From the NCBI GenBank assembly GCA_021814615.1, contig JAKAHZ010000021.1, forward strand, positions 1 to 33,737: a stretch of DNA of 33,737 nucleotides, written 5' to 3'. The notes under the pieces were generated by a model. That model searched no databases, was not told where the DNA came from, and saw nothing but the letters and a program-made list of their open reading frames with translations. Shown one piece after another: positions 16,189 to 24,358 of the stretch. Source of the stretch: Nitrospirota bacterium (GTDB lineage: Bacteria > Nitrospirota > UBA9217). Both the position numbers and the translations under genes were made by a program. Numbering within the stretch: the stretch's first letter is position 1; each line of letters begins with the position of its first letter.

Positions 16189-16217
16189 AGATTAACAGAC
16201 TGACTGCTTAATGTCAA
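16189..16217 (-). promoter_or_regulatory. Sigma-70 promoter of the GGDEF gene, leaderless
   Basis: On the minus strand TTGACA (16217-16212), 17 bases, TAATCT (16194-16189), then exactly six bases to GTG at 16182. The predicted first transcribed base is the first base of the start codon. This explains the missing ribosome binding site and supports the GTG start. Confidence 0.7.
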
Positions 16218-16237
16218 TTCTTTGTTATTATTTGCAA

Positions 16238-18247
16238 TTATTCCGGCGCCTCGTCACGGATCATGAAATCTTCTCCCGAGACATTCGTATCGGTGCAATA
16301 ACTGTGCGGCTCCGTGCCCGGCACAAAGGCTTCCCGGAGAGTGACCGGGCAGTGCTCTGTGCTCAGGAGTCCGGTCCGGGGATCGATATTCCGGAAAAGA
16401 ATATTCGGGGGAGGGACGAAGTCAACGGGCTCCTCGCTTTCCAGAGCGCGCTTCATAAAATCCACCCAGATGGGAAGAGCGGCGCGGGAACCGGTCGCCT
16501 TCGGCCCGAGGCTGCGCTGGTCATCATACCCGACCCAGACGCCGGCGACCAGCGACGGGGAATACCCGATGAACCAGGCATCGCGATAGTCGTTGGTCGT
16601 TCCGGTTTTTCCCGCGACCGGCCTGCCGACCTCACGCGCTTTCCATCCGGTGCCTTGTTCCACGACGCCTTTCAGCAGGTTCGTAATCAGATATGCCGTC
16701 TCAGGACGAAGAGCCGCCTGAGGCAGGACATCGTTGGTATAGAGGACACGACCTCCGCTGTCGGTAATCGAGGTGATGGCGGTGGGTTCCATGCGGATGC
16801 CCTGGTTCGCGAATACGGCGTAGGCGGACGTGAGTTCAAGCAGCGTGACGTCGGAACTCCCCAGCGCAAGCGGCAGAACCGCCTTGAGGGGGCTCCTGAC
16901 ACCGAGGCGTTTTGCGCAGGTGATCGCTTCCGGTATGCCGATTGCCGCAAGAAGGCGGACGGTCGGGACGTTCAACGACTGGGCAAGCGCCTTGCGGAGC
17001 GTTACGTTCCCCTGGTAGGTGCGCGTGAAATTCTCAGGCGACCAGGTTTTCTTTGCGTCTATTTTGACGATCATGGGGGTATCGCTCAGCAGATCGGCGG
17101 CACCATACCCCCGATCCAGGGCAGCTGCGTAAATGATCGGTTTGAACGCCGACCCGGGCTGGCGCAACGCCTGCCAGGCGCGGTTGAACTGGCTCGAGCT
17201 GAAATCCCGGCCCCCTACCATGGCACGGATATGGCCGGTTGCGGGGTCGATTACGACGACTGCCGCCTGTAAAGGCTGGCGACCGCGTTCTCCTGTCCTC
17301 AGACGGCGGTCCAGACCGTCGAGTCCCTTCTGCACGGCCTGCTCGGCATATCCCTGCAGCTCATCGCTGATGCTCGTATAGATATTCAGTCCGCCGGAAT
17401 AGAGAATGCCGGAGCCGAAACGCTCCTCGACGCGTTGCCGGATATATTCAACAAAATAGGGCGCCGGCGCAGGTCCTTCGAGGCGGAGCGTCGGGTGGTC
17501 GGGGAGCGGGGTGCGGCCCGCCTCGTCTGCCTGCTGCTGGCTGATGATCCCTCCTGCGATCATCCGGCGGAGGACATAGGCGCGACGTTCTTTTGCCAGA
17601 TCTCGGGAGCGGAAGGGGGAATAATACTTGGGCGAGCGGGGAAGGCCTGCAAGCAGGGCGCACTCTCCCAGCGTCAGATCACGTGCAGGCTTGCCGAAAA
17701 AGGTCTGTGCGGCTGCTTCGATCCCGTAGGCGCCGCTTCCGAAGTAGACCTGATTCAGGTATAACGTCAGGATTTCCTGTTTTGTGTAGCGTTGTTCGAT
17801 CTTGAGCGCCAGCAGGATTTCCTTCAGCTTTCGCGTGTAGCTGCGTTCGGGGGTAAGAAACAGTACTTTTGCCAATTGCTGGGTGAGGGTGCTCCCCCCT
17901 TCAAGGATCCGGCCGGCGCGGATATTCCGGACCATTGCCCTCAGAAGGCCGCGGAAATCGATCCCGTGATGGGAGTAAAAGCGATTGTCCTCGGCGGCGA
18001 TCAGGGCGCGCAGGAAAAGATCGGGCACATCGTCGATCTTGACGGGGGTCCGGTTCTCGACGAAAAATTCCGCCAGCAGGTGGTTGCTGTCCGAATAGAC
18101 ACGGGTCGTGATGTTCGGGCGGTATTCTTCGAGCGTATGGACTTCGGGAAGATCCCAGAGCGTATAGGTAAAAAAGCCGATGGCTCCCCCCGTCAGCAAC
18201 GCTGCGAGGAAGAGCAGCCCGTAACCGATGATGGACCGCAGAGACAT
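16238..18247 (-). CDS. mrcA: Penicillin-binding protein 1A, bifunctional
   Basis: 669-residue class A PBP that polymerises lipid II and cross-links peptidoglycan in the periplasm. An N-terminal anchor (about 6-29) is followed by the GT51 domain with E86-DNRFYSHHG and EGGSTLTQQLAK (116-127). The transpeptidase domain has S366-AFK, S424-LN and K547-TG. Length and order are normal for the family. ATG 18247 is chosen over the 34-residue longer frame because it puts the membrane anchor at the N-terminus. It is also the predicted transcription start. The gene begins a minus-strand run with the GGDEF and TPR genes, but the GGDEF gene has its own promoter. Confidence 0.93.
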   Translation of the reverse strand: MSLRSIIGYGLLFLAALLTGGAIGFFTYTLWDLPEVHTLEEYRPNITTRVYSDSNHLLAEFFVENRTPVKIDDVPDLFLRALIAAEDNRFYSHHGIDFRGLLRAMVRNIRAGRILEGGSTLTQQLAKVLFLTPERSYTRKLKEILLALKIEQRYTKQEILTLYLNQVYFGSGAYGIEAAAQTFFGKPARDLTLGECALLAGLPRSPKYYSPFRSRDLAKERRAYVLRRMIAGGIISQQQADEAGRTPLPDHPTLRLEGPAPAPYFVEYIRQRVEERFGSGILYSGGLNIYTSISDELQGYAEQAVQKGLDGLDRRLRTGERGRQPLQAAVVVIDPATGHIRAMVGGRDFSSSQFNRAWQALRQPGSAFKPIIYAAALDRGYGAADLLSDTPMIVKIDAKKTWSPENFTRTYQGNVTLRKALAQSLNVPTVRLLAAIGIPEAITCAKRLGVRSPLKAVLPLALGSSDVTLLELTSAYAVFANQGIRMEPTAITSITDSGGRVLYTNDVLPQAALRPETAYLITNLLKGVVEQGTGWKAREVGRPVAGKTGTTNDYRDAWFIGYSPSLVAGVWVGYDDQRSLGPKATGSRAALPIWVDFMKRALESEEPVDFVPPPNILFRNIDPRTGLLSTEHCPVTLREAFVPGTEPHSYCTDTNVSGEDFMIRDEAPE

Positions 18248-18253
18248 TGACGT

Positions 18254-18281
18254 ATTATACAACGGCAAGAATGGAATGCAA
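18254..18281 (-). promoter_or_regulatory. Sigma-70 promoter of PBP1A, leaderless
   Basis: On the minus strand TTGCAT (18281-18276), 16 bases, perfect TATAAT (18259-18254), then ACGTCA and the ATG at 18247. The six-base gap puts the transcription start on the A of the ATG, and no ribosome binding site is present. Confidence 0.75.
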
Positions 18282-18405
18282 CGTGATCGCCGGTAAAAAA
18301 CAATGAGCGGATGCGGGAACGTGTCGCTCGATCCGGCAAGATGTCCCATTTGGTGCTACACTACCTGTACAGCTTTTCATTACCGTCTACGAGGAGGATT
18401 CAGAC

Positions 18406-18984
18406 ATGCCGTACGCAGCCAAGGACTACAATCAGCTTCTCGGAATGAAAGGGTTCAGCGAGACGCTCTTGAAGAACCATTTCACGCTGTACCAGGGCTA
18501 TGTGACCAACACCAACAAGGTCGCAGATGCGCTTGCCCAGATGCTGAAAGAGGGGAAAACGGGGACCCCCGAATACGCTGAACTGAAGCGCCGTTTCGGA
18601 TGGGAGTTCAACGGCATGCGCCTGCATGAACTGTATTTCGAGAACCTGAAGGGCACGGGCGTTCTTGATGCCGGCAGCGCGCTGGCGAAGAAAATGGAAA
18701 AGGAATTCGGCGGCGTGGACGCGTGGATCAAGGACTTCAAGGCCACGGGCGCCATGCGGGGAATCGGCTGGGTCGCGCTTTATCATGATCCGGCAGGGGA
18801 CCGGCTGTTCAACTCCTGGATCAACGAGCACGATGTCGCCCATCTGGCGGGATGCACGCCCCTTCTGATCATGGACGTTTTCGAACATGCCTATTTCACC
18901 GATTACCAGCTGAAGCGCGCCGATTATATCGAAGCTTTCTTTTCGAACATCAACTGGCAAACCGTCGCAGCCCGGTTGAAATAA
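18406..18984 (+). CDS. sodB: Superoxide dismutase, Fe/Mn family
   Basis: Cytoplasmic Fe or Mn superoxide dismutase of 192 residues. The four metal ligands are present at family-typical positions: H25 (KNHFTLYQGY), H74 (RLHELYFEN), D157 and H161 (MDVFEHAY). The last motif has Phe where most members have Trp. The gene starts behind GAGGAGG. It stands divergent to PBP1A with 158 bases between. I saw only a weak promoter (TACACT at 18357, no good -35). Its stop overlaps the start of the next gene by one base (TAATG), so the two are probably co-translated. Iron or manganese use cannot be decided safely by eye. Confidence 0.93.
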   Translation: MPYAAKDYNQLLGMKGFSETLLKNHFTLYQGYVTNTNKVADALAQMLKEGKTGTPEYAELKRRFGWEFNGMRLHELYFENLKGTGVLDAGSALAKKMEKEFGGVDAWIKDFKATGAMRGIGWVALYHDPAGDRLFNSWINEHDVAHLAGCTPLLIMDVFEHAYFTDYQLKRADYIEAFFSNINWQTVAARLK

Positions 18985-19514
18985 TGCCAAAGGGCCTGGT
19001 CATCGTTTTCACCGGAGAAGGGAAGGGGAAAACCAGCGCTGCGTTGGGCGTGGCGCTCCGGGCCTGCGGCCACCGGATGTACGTTTCCGTCGTTCATTTC
19101 ATCAAAAACCCTTCGGTCAGCGGCGAGGAGCGCGCCGCCGAACGGCTCAGGCCGGAGCTGGAGATCGTGGCCATGGGCAAGGGATTCGTGAACCTTCCAG
19201 CCGATTCCCTGCCCTTTGAAGAACACCGTCGCGCTGCCGAGGCCGCGTTTACCGCTGCCCGGCAGCGCATGCTTTCCGGCTCCTGGGATGTCTTGATCCT
19301 GGACGAGATCAATAACGCCGTGAGCCTGGGTTTGCTGCCCCTCTCGTCGGTCCTCGATCTCTTGAAAAACAAACCTTCCAAAATCCACCTCATTCTTACC
19401 GGCCGCGATGCTCATCCCGACATTGTCGACGCCGCTGACCTCGTAACTGAAATGCGTGATGTCAAGCATCCCTACAACAAGGGAATTCCTGCGCAGAAGG
19501 GGATCGATTTCTAG
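18984..19514 (+). CDS. cobO: Cob(I)alamin/cobyrinate adenosyltransferase (CobA/BtuR type)
   Basis: 176-residue ATP:corrinoid adenosyltransferase that makes adenosylcobalamin or adenosylcobyrinate in the cytoplasm. The P-loop is G11-EGKGKT17, the VHFIKN segment follows, and the Walker-B-like VLILDEINNAVSLGLL and HLILTGRDAHP stretches are typical of CobA/CobO/BtuR. The C-terminus ends in the conserved HPYNKGIPAQKGIDF. Length is slightly short but normal for the family. The frame starts at ATG 18984, overlapping the sod stop. No other corrinoid gene is in the window, so it may salvage B12, which would supply the B12-type radical SAM proteins if they use it. Confidence 0.9.
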   Translation: MPKGLVIVFTGEGKGKTSAALGVALRACGHRMYVSVVHFIKNPSVSGEERAAERLRPELEIVAMGKGFVNLPADSLPFEEHRRAAEAAFTAARQRMLSGSWDVLILDEINNAVSLGLLPLSSVLDLLKNKPSKIHLILTGRDAHPDIVDAADLVTEMRDVKHPYNKGIPAQKGIDF

Positions 19515-19535
19515 CCATCCGGATTCCCCTTGCGG

Positions 19536-19554
19536 TACCGGCTTAACACCGGTA
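19536..19554. repeat. Inverted repeat before the LPP20-like gene promoter
   Basis: TACCGG, 7 bases, CCGGTA, ending three bases before the -35 box of the next promoter. No T tract follows. It could be an operator or a weak terminator of the cobO message. Confidence 0.35.
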
Positions 19555-19557
19555 ATC

Positions 19558-19586
19558 TTGACATTGCCTGTCGCCTCGGGTATAGT
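19558..19586 (+). promoter_or_regulatory. Sigma-70 promoter of the envelope module
   Basis: TTGACA (19558-19563), 17 bases, TATAGT (19581-19586), near consensus. Transcription would start near 19593, leaving about 150 bases of leader to the first gene at 19741. I see no recognisable riboswitch in that leader. Confidence 0.75.
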
Positions 19587-19740
19587 CATGCCTGTCAACC
19601 CTGTCGGCCTGCACATCATTGATAACATGGTGAATAGTACCTTGACTCGGCTGCTCTCTCATGGAATGCTGGTCCGGCTGGACGATTCCCTAAAATACTA
19701 TTCAATATCACTCATGCATCCAAAGATAAGGAGGATTCAC

Positions 19741-20589
19741 ATGGTTCATCGACGGGCAATGGTCATCGCTGTTCTTGCAGTCACCGCGGCACTGTTCGCG
19801 CTCGGCACCGCAGGCGCGCAGATGCTGGGTACGATCAAGGATGTGGAAACAACGGCCGGATCCTCGGGCAAAGTAGACTGGACAACGGGAGTGATCACGT
19901 CCGTGGGCATCGGAGCTCCACCGGCGAATCCGGCCAATCCGGCTCAGGCGCGCGCCATGGCAGAACGTGCGGCCCAGGTTGTCGCCTACCGGAACCTCCT
20001 GGAATCGGTCAAGGGCGTGCGCGTCGACTCGCAGACCACGGTGGAAAACTTCATGGTCACGAGCGACGTCATCAGGACGCAGGTAAGCGGTTTCGTCCAG
20101 GGCGCCACAATCATGGATAAGAAGTATATGTCCGATGGCTCTGTCGAGGTGACGGTAGGCATGAAACTGACCGGCGCCCTGGCTGATCAGCTGCTTCCCA
20201 AGGGACCGGCAACGCCGCCTGCAGTATCCGTACCGGGCACGGGCGGGCAAGTCTATACCGGCCTTATTGTCGATGCGCGGGGGCTCGGCGTTCGCCCTGC
20301 CATGGCGCCGAAGGTCACGAACGAGGACGGCAAGGAGGTGTACGGGTCGGCCTGGATCAACCGTGACTGGGCGGTGCGCGAAGGCATGGTCGGCTATCTG
20401 AAGGACCTCCCGCAGGCGCAGCAGAATCCGCGGGTGACCGACAAGCCGCTCGTCGTCAAGGCAGTGAAGGCAACGGGGGATGCGAGGGTCGATGTGGTCA
20501 TCTCTAACGCCGATGCGGCGATGCTTCAGGGCGCTTCGCAGAACATGAGCTTTCTCGAGAAGTGCCGCGTCATTATTCTCGTCGATTGA
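19741..20589 (+). CDS. LPP20-like exported protein, paralogue 1
   Basis: 282-residue exported protein of unknown function. A Sec signal (about 1-26, ending GTAGA-Q) has no lipobox. Residues 40-160 look like the LPP20/FlgT-N type domain: GxGAPP, then the QARAMAERAA helix, ESVKGVRVDS and DGSVEVTVGMKL. After a short proline-rich linker comes a C-terminal domain starting GLIVDARGLGVRPAMAPKV and ending EKCRVIILVD. The same two-domain layout recurs in the gene at 23272, so they are paralogues. The start at 19741 follows AAGGAGG. The frame is open upstream, but the ribosome binding site decides. Relatives include outer-membrane or flagellar-basal proteins, so an envelope role is likely. Confidence 0.7.
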   Translation: MVHRRAMVIAVLAVTAALFALGTAGAQMLGTIKDVETTAGSSGKVDWTTGVITSVGIGAPPANPANPAQARAMAERAAQVVAYRNLLESVKGVRVDSQTTVENFMVTSDVIRTQVSGFVQGATIMDKKYMSDGSVEVTVGMKLTGALADQLLPKGPATPPAVSVPGTGGQVYTGLIVDARGLGVRPAMAPKVTNEDGKEVYGSAWINRDWAVREGMVGYLKDLPQAQQNPRVTDKPLVVKAVKATGDARVDVVISNADAAMLQGASQNMSFLEKCRVIILVD

Positions 20590-20649
20590 AGCGGAAGGAA
20601 CGGATTTCAGCAGGCACCAACGCATTTATCCTTTGAACGGAGGTAGAGC

Positions 20650-21807
20650 ATGTTGCCCTTAGCGAAAAAGCTGTTGCTGCTGTCCGTCGCACTGATGGTG
20701 ATCGTTGCGGCGGGATGCGGTCCGAAAGCCGCGAAACCCACATCGGAGCTGGACTCGCCGGAATATCATTACAACCAGGGCCTCAAGTATCTCGGCAAGG
20801 AGCAGACAGATGAAGCGATGCGCGAGTTCCAGCGCGCCGTGGATCTCGATCCCAAATCGCCCTTGGGTTATATCGGCAAAGGCCTCACACTGGGAATGAA
20901 GGGGGATTTTACGCCTGCTCTGGAAAACATGGAAAAGGCCAAAGGCCTGGAGACCAAAGGCATCGAAGCACGTATCGGCATGATCCGCCTGCTGAGCATG
21001 CAGCGGTCCAAGGGCTGGGTCGCCGATGCGGAGAGCGAATACAAGGCCGCAAACGCAAAAGAACCGAACAATGCGCGGCTCCAGTATTATATGGGCATGG
21101 CATACAAGGTTGCCCTCGATTTCGACAAGGCGGCGCCGCTCTTTAAGGCGGTCCTGGAAATTAACAAGGACTTCGTGGCCGAAGCAAATGCCGAGTGGGC
21201 GACGATCCAGAAGATCCAGCGCGCTGCGCCGGGCACGGAAATCGGCAAAAAGATCGCGCTGATCGACAAGATCGACCGGGCCGATGTCGCCGCTCTCTTC
21301 GACCAGGAGATGAACCTGGAAAAGCTGTTCACCAAGCGCGGCACGAAGGTCTACGATACGACGTTCAAGGCACCGACGGAATCATCGACACGGATCACTC
21401 CCGAAACGACGGTGAAAATGGAACCGGCTACGGATATCAAGGACCACTGGCTCAAGCCGAGCATCGACACGATCCTGCGGCTTCAGGTCCGGGGTCTGGA
21501 AGCGGGCCCGAACCATACCTTCGAACCGGATAAGCGCATTACCAAGGCTGAGTTTGCGCTCATGCTCGAGGACATCCTGATCAAGGTTACGGGAGATGAA
21601 AAGCTTGCGACCAAGTTCCTCGGAGCAACCTCGCCGTTCCCCGATGTGCGCAGTGACTTTTATGCTTTCAGCGCCATTATGACCGCAACGTCGCGGAACT
21701 TCCTGGAAGCGGACAAGGCGACCGGCGAGTTCCATCCCGGCGATACTGTTTCGGGGGCTGACGCGCTGCTGGCAATCAGGGAATTCAAGAACCAACTGAA
21801 ATTCTAG
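20650..21807 (+). CDS. TPR lipoprotein with C-terminal SLH domains
   Basis: 385-residue predicted lipoprotein: signal peptide with lipobox A-A-G-C23, then TPR repeats over about residues 40-215 (EYHYNQGLKYLGKEQTDEAM opens the first). A linker follows, then S-layer homology segments from about 265 (IKDHWLKPSIDTI...FEPDKRITKAEFALMLEDIL) and a second degenerate one (FPDVRSDF...GEFHPGDTVSGADALLAI). SLH domains usually bind peptidoglycan-linked polymers, so the protein may tether the outer membrane or an S-layer-like structure to the wall. It starts behind GGAGG 60 bases after paralogue 1 and ends at a strong terminator. Confidence 0.8.
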   Translation: MLPLAKKLLLLSVALMVIVAAGCGPKAAKPTSELDSPEYHYNQGLKYLGKEQTDEAMREFQRAVDLDPKSPLGYIGKGLTLGMKGDFTPALENMEKAKGLETKGIEARIGMIRLLSMQRSKGWVADAESEYKAANAKEPNNARLQYYMGMAYKVALDFDKAAPLFKAVLEINKDFVAEANAEWATIQKIQRAAPGTEIGKKIALIDKIDRADVAALFDQEMNLEKLFTKRGTKVYDTTFKAPTESSTRITPETTVKMEPATDIKDHWLKPSIDTILRLQVRGLEAGPNHTFEPDKRITKAEFALMLEDILIKVTGDEKLATKFLGATSPFPDVRSDFYAFSAIMTATSRNFLEADKATGEFHPGDTVSGADALLAIREFKNQLKF

Positions 21808-21812
21808 GAGTC

Positions 21813-21846
21813 AAAAAGCCCGCCCGGCACTTCGGGCGGGTTTTTT
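21813..21846 (+). terminator. Rho-independent terminator after the TPR-SLH gene
   Basis: CCCGCCCG (21819-21826) pairs with CGGGCGGG (21833-21840) over a 6-base loop, followed by six T and preceded by five A. It ends only seven bases before the next start codon. Confidence 0.92.
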
Positions 21847-21853
21847 ATTTCTT

Positions 21854-23239
21854 ATGCACACCAACCAGCGTATTGCGGCAATTGCCATGATCATGCTTTT
21901 CGGGACCGCGACCGGCAGCGAGGCCAGTCTCAAGATCCTGGAAGGCGAACATACGGTAGTCTACGATATCGTCAATCCCCGCGGCGTTTCCTTTATTCCC
22001 GATTACAGCAATGAAAACTTTACCCAGAAGGTGATCAGCCAGGACGAGTTCAGCAAACGGGTGCAGGTTACGACCCGGATGGGGATCATGAAGACGAGGG
22101 TGCCGTTTCCGCTCTCCCCGGGAGCTGTTCCGCCGGCCTATCAGCAATATCTCCGGGCCGAAAAGGACCGGCAGTCTGATGACCCGGCCCTGAGACGAAC
22201 CGCCCTGGAAGTAACGAAAGACAGCGCCTTTGCCCACGAGGCTGCGAACGCTATCCTTTCCTGGATCGCAGACGCGCTGACCTTCGATTCCTCGCTCACC
22301 GCCCCGCCTGATGCGGTATCGGCGTTCAAGTACCGGAAAGCCTATTGTGTCGGATATTCGAATCTGGCCGTGGCGCTGCTGCGGGCCGCCGGCATCCCCG
22401 CTCGGATTGCTCACGGGTATCTTCCCCCGGGGTATGAATGGGGCTTCTCCAAGGAGTATTGGGGCGTCAAGGTCAATGATGGCGGGTTCCACGCCTATAT
22501 CGAGATTTATTACCCTGATACGGGGTGGGTGTTCTCCGATGCGGAGCATTCGATGCAGTTTGTCGATCCTTTCCATATTATTCTTCGTCTTGACGGCATG
22601 AACATGCCCGGAGCCTATACGGGCGGCTTCCTGGATGTGGACAAGGCTACGTTCTACACGATCTTTCAGGAAGAGGATCGTACGGTCATGGTCGATGAAC
22701 TGCCGCTCCCCAAGCAGCAGCGCCTGGGCAGGAGACCGGACGCCGTACAACACGCGTCGCTCGTAACGGGAAGGGTCGTCGATGGCAGAGGAGCGCCGGT
22801 TGTCAAGGGATCCGCTGTCCTCTGGAAAGACGGCCGTGGAGCACCGCATCCCTTTGCGGACGGCAAATATGCCGTTGCAGTTACCGCGCCGGGCAATTAT
22901 CGCATCGAGCTCCGGGGAGCAGGATTTGCCAAATCATCGATGACGCTGCAGATCGAGACGGGCAAAGTTTATCAGCGGGATTTTACCTTGTCCCCGGGCG
23001 GCGTGATCAGAGGGAGAGTCGTCGACGGCAGCGGAAGGCCGGTCGGGGAAGGCGACGTATTCTACCGGTCGGGCGATACAAGCTTCGGAGCACCGGTGGA
23101 CCGCGACGGATCCTATCGTATCGAGGGCCTGGCTCCGGGACAGTACCAGATAACCGCTGTGGTGGGAGAGAAGAGAATCTCGAAAAACGTATCGGTTGAG
23201 GCGGGGAAAGAGACTGTTCAAGAGTTTATCCTCCCATGA
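21854..23239 (+). CDS. Exported transglutaminase-like protein with carboxypeptidase-regulatory repeats
   Basis: 461-residue exported protein. After a signal peptide (about 1-24) comes a transglutaminase/protease-like core with the triad C165 (AYCVGYSNLAVALLRAAGIPAR), H213 (GGFHAYIEIYY) and D229. Two beta-rich carboxypeptidase-regulatory-like repeats follow (GRVVDGRGAPV near 300 and GRVVDGSGRPVGEG near 385). Such cores act as cysteine proteases, amidases or cross-linkers. Here an envelope substrate is likely, perhaps one of the neighbours. The start has no ribosome binding site and lies straight after a terminator, so expression may depend on read-through; ATG 21887 is a weaker alternative. 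Its stop is near the next gene's ribosome binding site. Confidence 0.8.
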   Translation: MHTNQRIAAIAMIMLFGTATGSEASLKILEGEHTVVYDIVNPRGVSFIPDYSNENFTQKVISQDEFSKRVQVTTRMGIMKTRVPFPLSPGAVPPAYQQYLRAEKDRQSDDPALRRTALEVTKDSAFAHEAANAILSWIADALTFDSSLTAPPDAVSAFKYRKAYCVGYSNLAVALLRAAGIPARIAHGYLPPGYEWGFSKEYWGVKVNDGGFHAYIEIYYPDTGWVFSDAEHSMQFVDPFHIILRLDGMNMPGAYTGGFLDVDKATFYTIFQEEDRTVMVDELPLPKQQRLGRRPDAVQHASLVTGRVVDGRGAPVVKGSAVLWKDGRGAPHPFADGKYAVAVTAPGNYRIELRGAGFAKSSMTLQIETGKVYQRDFTLSPGGVIRGRVVDGSGRPVGEGDVFYRSGDTSFGAPVDRDGSYRIEGLAPGQYQITAVVGEKRISKNVSVEAGKETVQEFILP

Positions 23240-23271
23240 GGATGTCGATCCGGAAGGAACAGGGGAATACA

Positions 23272-24315
23272 ATGATAAAATGTTCATACACCTTGCTGAC
23301 GGTGGTCGTTCTGTTCTTCACCATGGCATTTAGCCGGTCGGCAAACGCATCTAGTACAGATGCAATCGAGACGGTTGGGCAGGGATCGATCAACTGGACG
23401 GTCGGAGAGGTTTATGCCACGGGAATCGGAGCGCCTCCCCCGAATGCGGTAAATGCGGCGCAGGCCCGGGCCATGGCCGAGCGGGCTGCCATGGTTGTCG
23501 CCCTGCGGAACCTGCTGGAAATCGTCAAGGGCGTTCGTGTCGATTCCGAGACGGTCGTCGAAAACTTCGTGACCAAGAGCGACGTCATCCGTACGAGAGT
23601 CGCCGGCATCGTCAGGGGGGCCATGCCTGTAAAGAAGAACTATTTCTCAGACGGATCGGTGGAAATCACGGTAGGAATGAAATTATCGGGCGCGCTCATG
23701 GACGCGATCGTTCCCGGCGATTTCGGCAGAAGTGCATCGCTTCCTCCGCTGGCACCGCAGCCGTTCAAGCCGTCTGTTCCCGCATCCAAGCCGCTGCAGC
23801 CGGCACCGGTCCCTCAGGTTCCTGAACAACGCAAGGAACCAGCCAAACCGGAATTGCTGAAAAGGGAACCGCAAAAGCCCGCTGTGCAGCAGCCGTCCCC
23901 AGCGCCGCCAGTTAAAAAAACCGAACCGGCTTCGCCGCAGCCGTCAGCTGAACCGGCGACCGCCCAGTTCAAGGGGGGGAAGGCAACAGGATTGATCATC
24001 GATGGAAGGGGATTAGGGCTGAAGCCTGCGCTGCTGCCGAAAATCGTCGATCCCCAGGGACAGGAGATTTACGTCGGTCAAGTCGTAACGCGGACAAATG
24101 CTGTTGAACAGGGTGTGGCCGGCTATGCCAAGGATGTAACGGCAGCAGCGAACAATTTCCGGGTCACCGACAACCCCGCTGTAATCAGGGGCATCCGCGC
24201 ATCCGGAGCCGCTCGAACCGATATCGTTCTCAGCGCGGCGGATTCGCAGATTCTGCGCGATCTCGGGAACAAGGGAGATTTCCTGCAGTTCTGTCGCGTG
24301 ATCATTGTATACTAG
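23272..24315 (+). CDS. LPP20-like exported protein, paralogue 2
   Basis: 347-residue exported protein with the same layout as the one at 19741: Sec signal (about 1-27, ANA-S), LPP20/FlgT-N-like domain (GIGAPPPNAVNAAQARAMAERAA, IVKGVRVDSETVVENF, SDGSVEITVGMKLSGAL), and C-terminal domain (GLIIDGRGLGLKPALLPKI ... FCRVIIVY). Unlike paralogue 1 it has a long Pro/Lys/Glu-rich linker of about 80 residues, which could span the periplasm. ATG 23272 is preferred because AGGGG precedes it at normal spacing. ATG 23236 overlaps the previous stop but would lengthen the N-terminus before the signal. Confidence 0.7.
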   Translation: MIKCSYTLLTVVVLFFTMAFSRSANASSTDAIETVGQGSINWTVGEVYATGIGAPPPNAVNAAQARAMAERAAMVVALRNLLEIVKGVRVDSETVVENFVTKSDVIRTRVAGIVRGAMPVKKNYFSDGSVEITVGMKLSGALMDAIVPGDFGRSASLPPLAPQPFKPSVPASKPLQPAPVPQVPEQRKEPAKPELLKREPQKPAVQQPSPAPPVKKTEPASPQPSAEPATAQFKGGKATGLIIDGRGLGLKPALLPKIVDPQGQEIYVGQVVTRTNAVEQGVAGYAKDVTAAANNFRVTDNPAVIRGIRASGAARTDIVLSAADSQILRDLGNKGDFLQFCRVIIVY

Positions 24316-24358
24316 CGGATTGTCTGACGTTCTTTGTTTCGAATGAGGAGGAGTTACG

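Noticed and set aside
16211-17272. Plus-strand frame of 353 codons opposite PBP1A
   Set aside because: It overlies the transpeptidase domain of a complete PBP1A and looks like random GC-rich translation.
19536-19554. Terminator after cobO
   Set aside because: The stem has only six pairs and no T tract follows; recorded as an inverted repeat instead.
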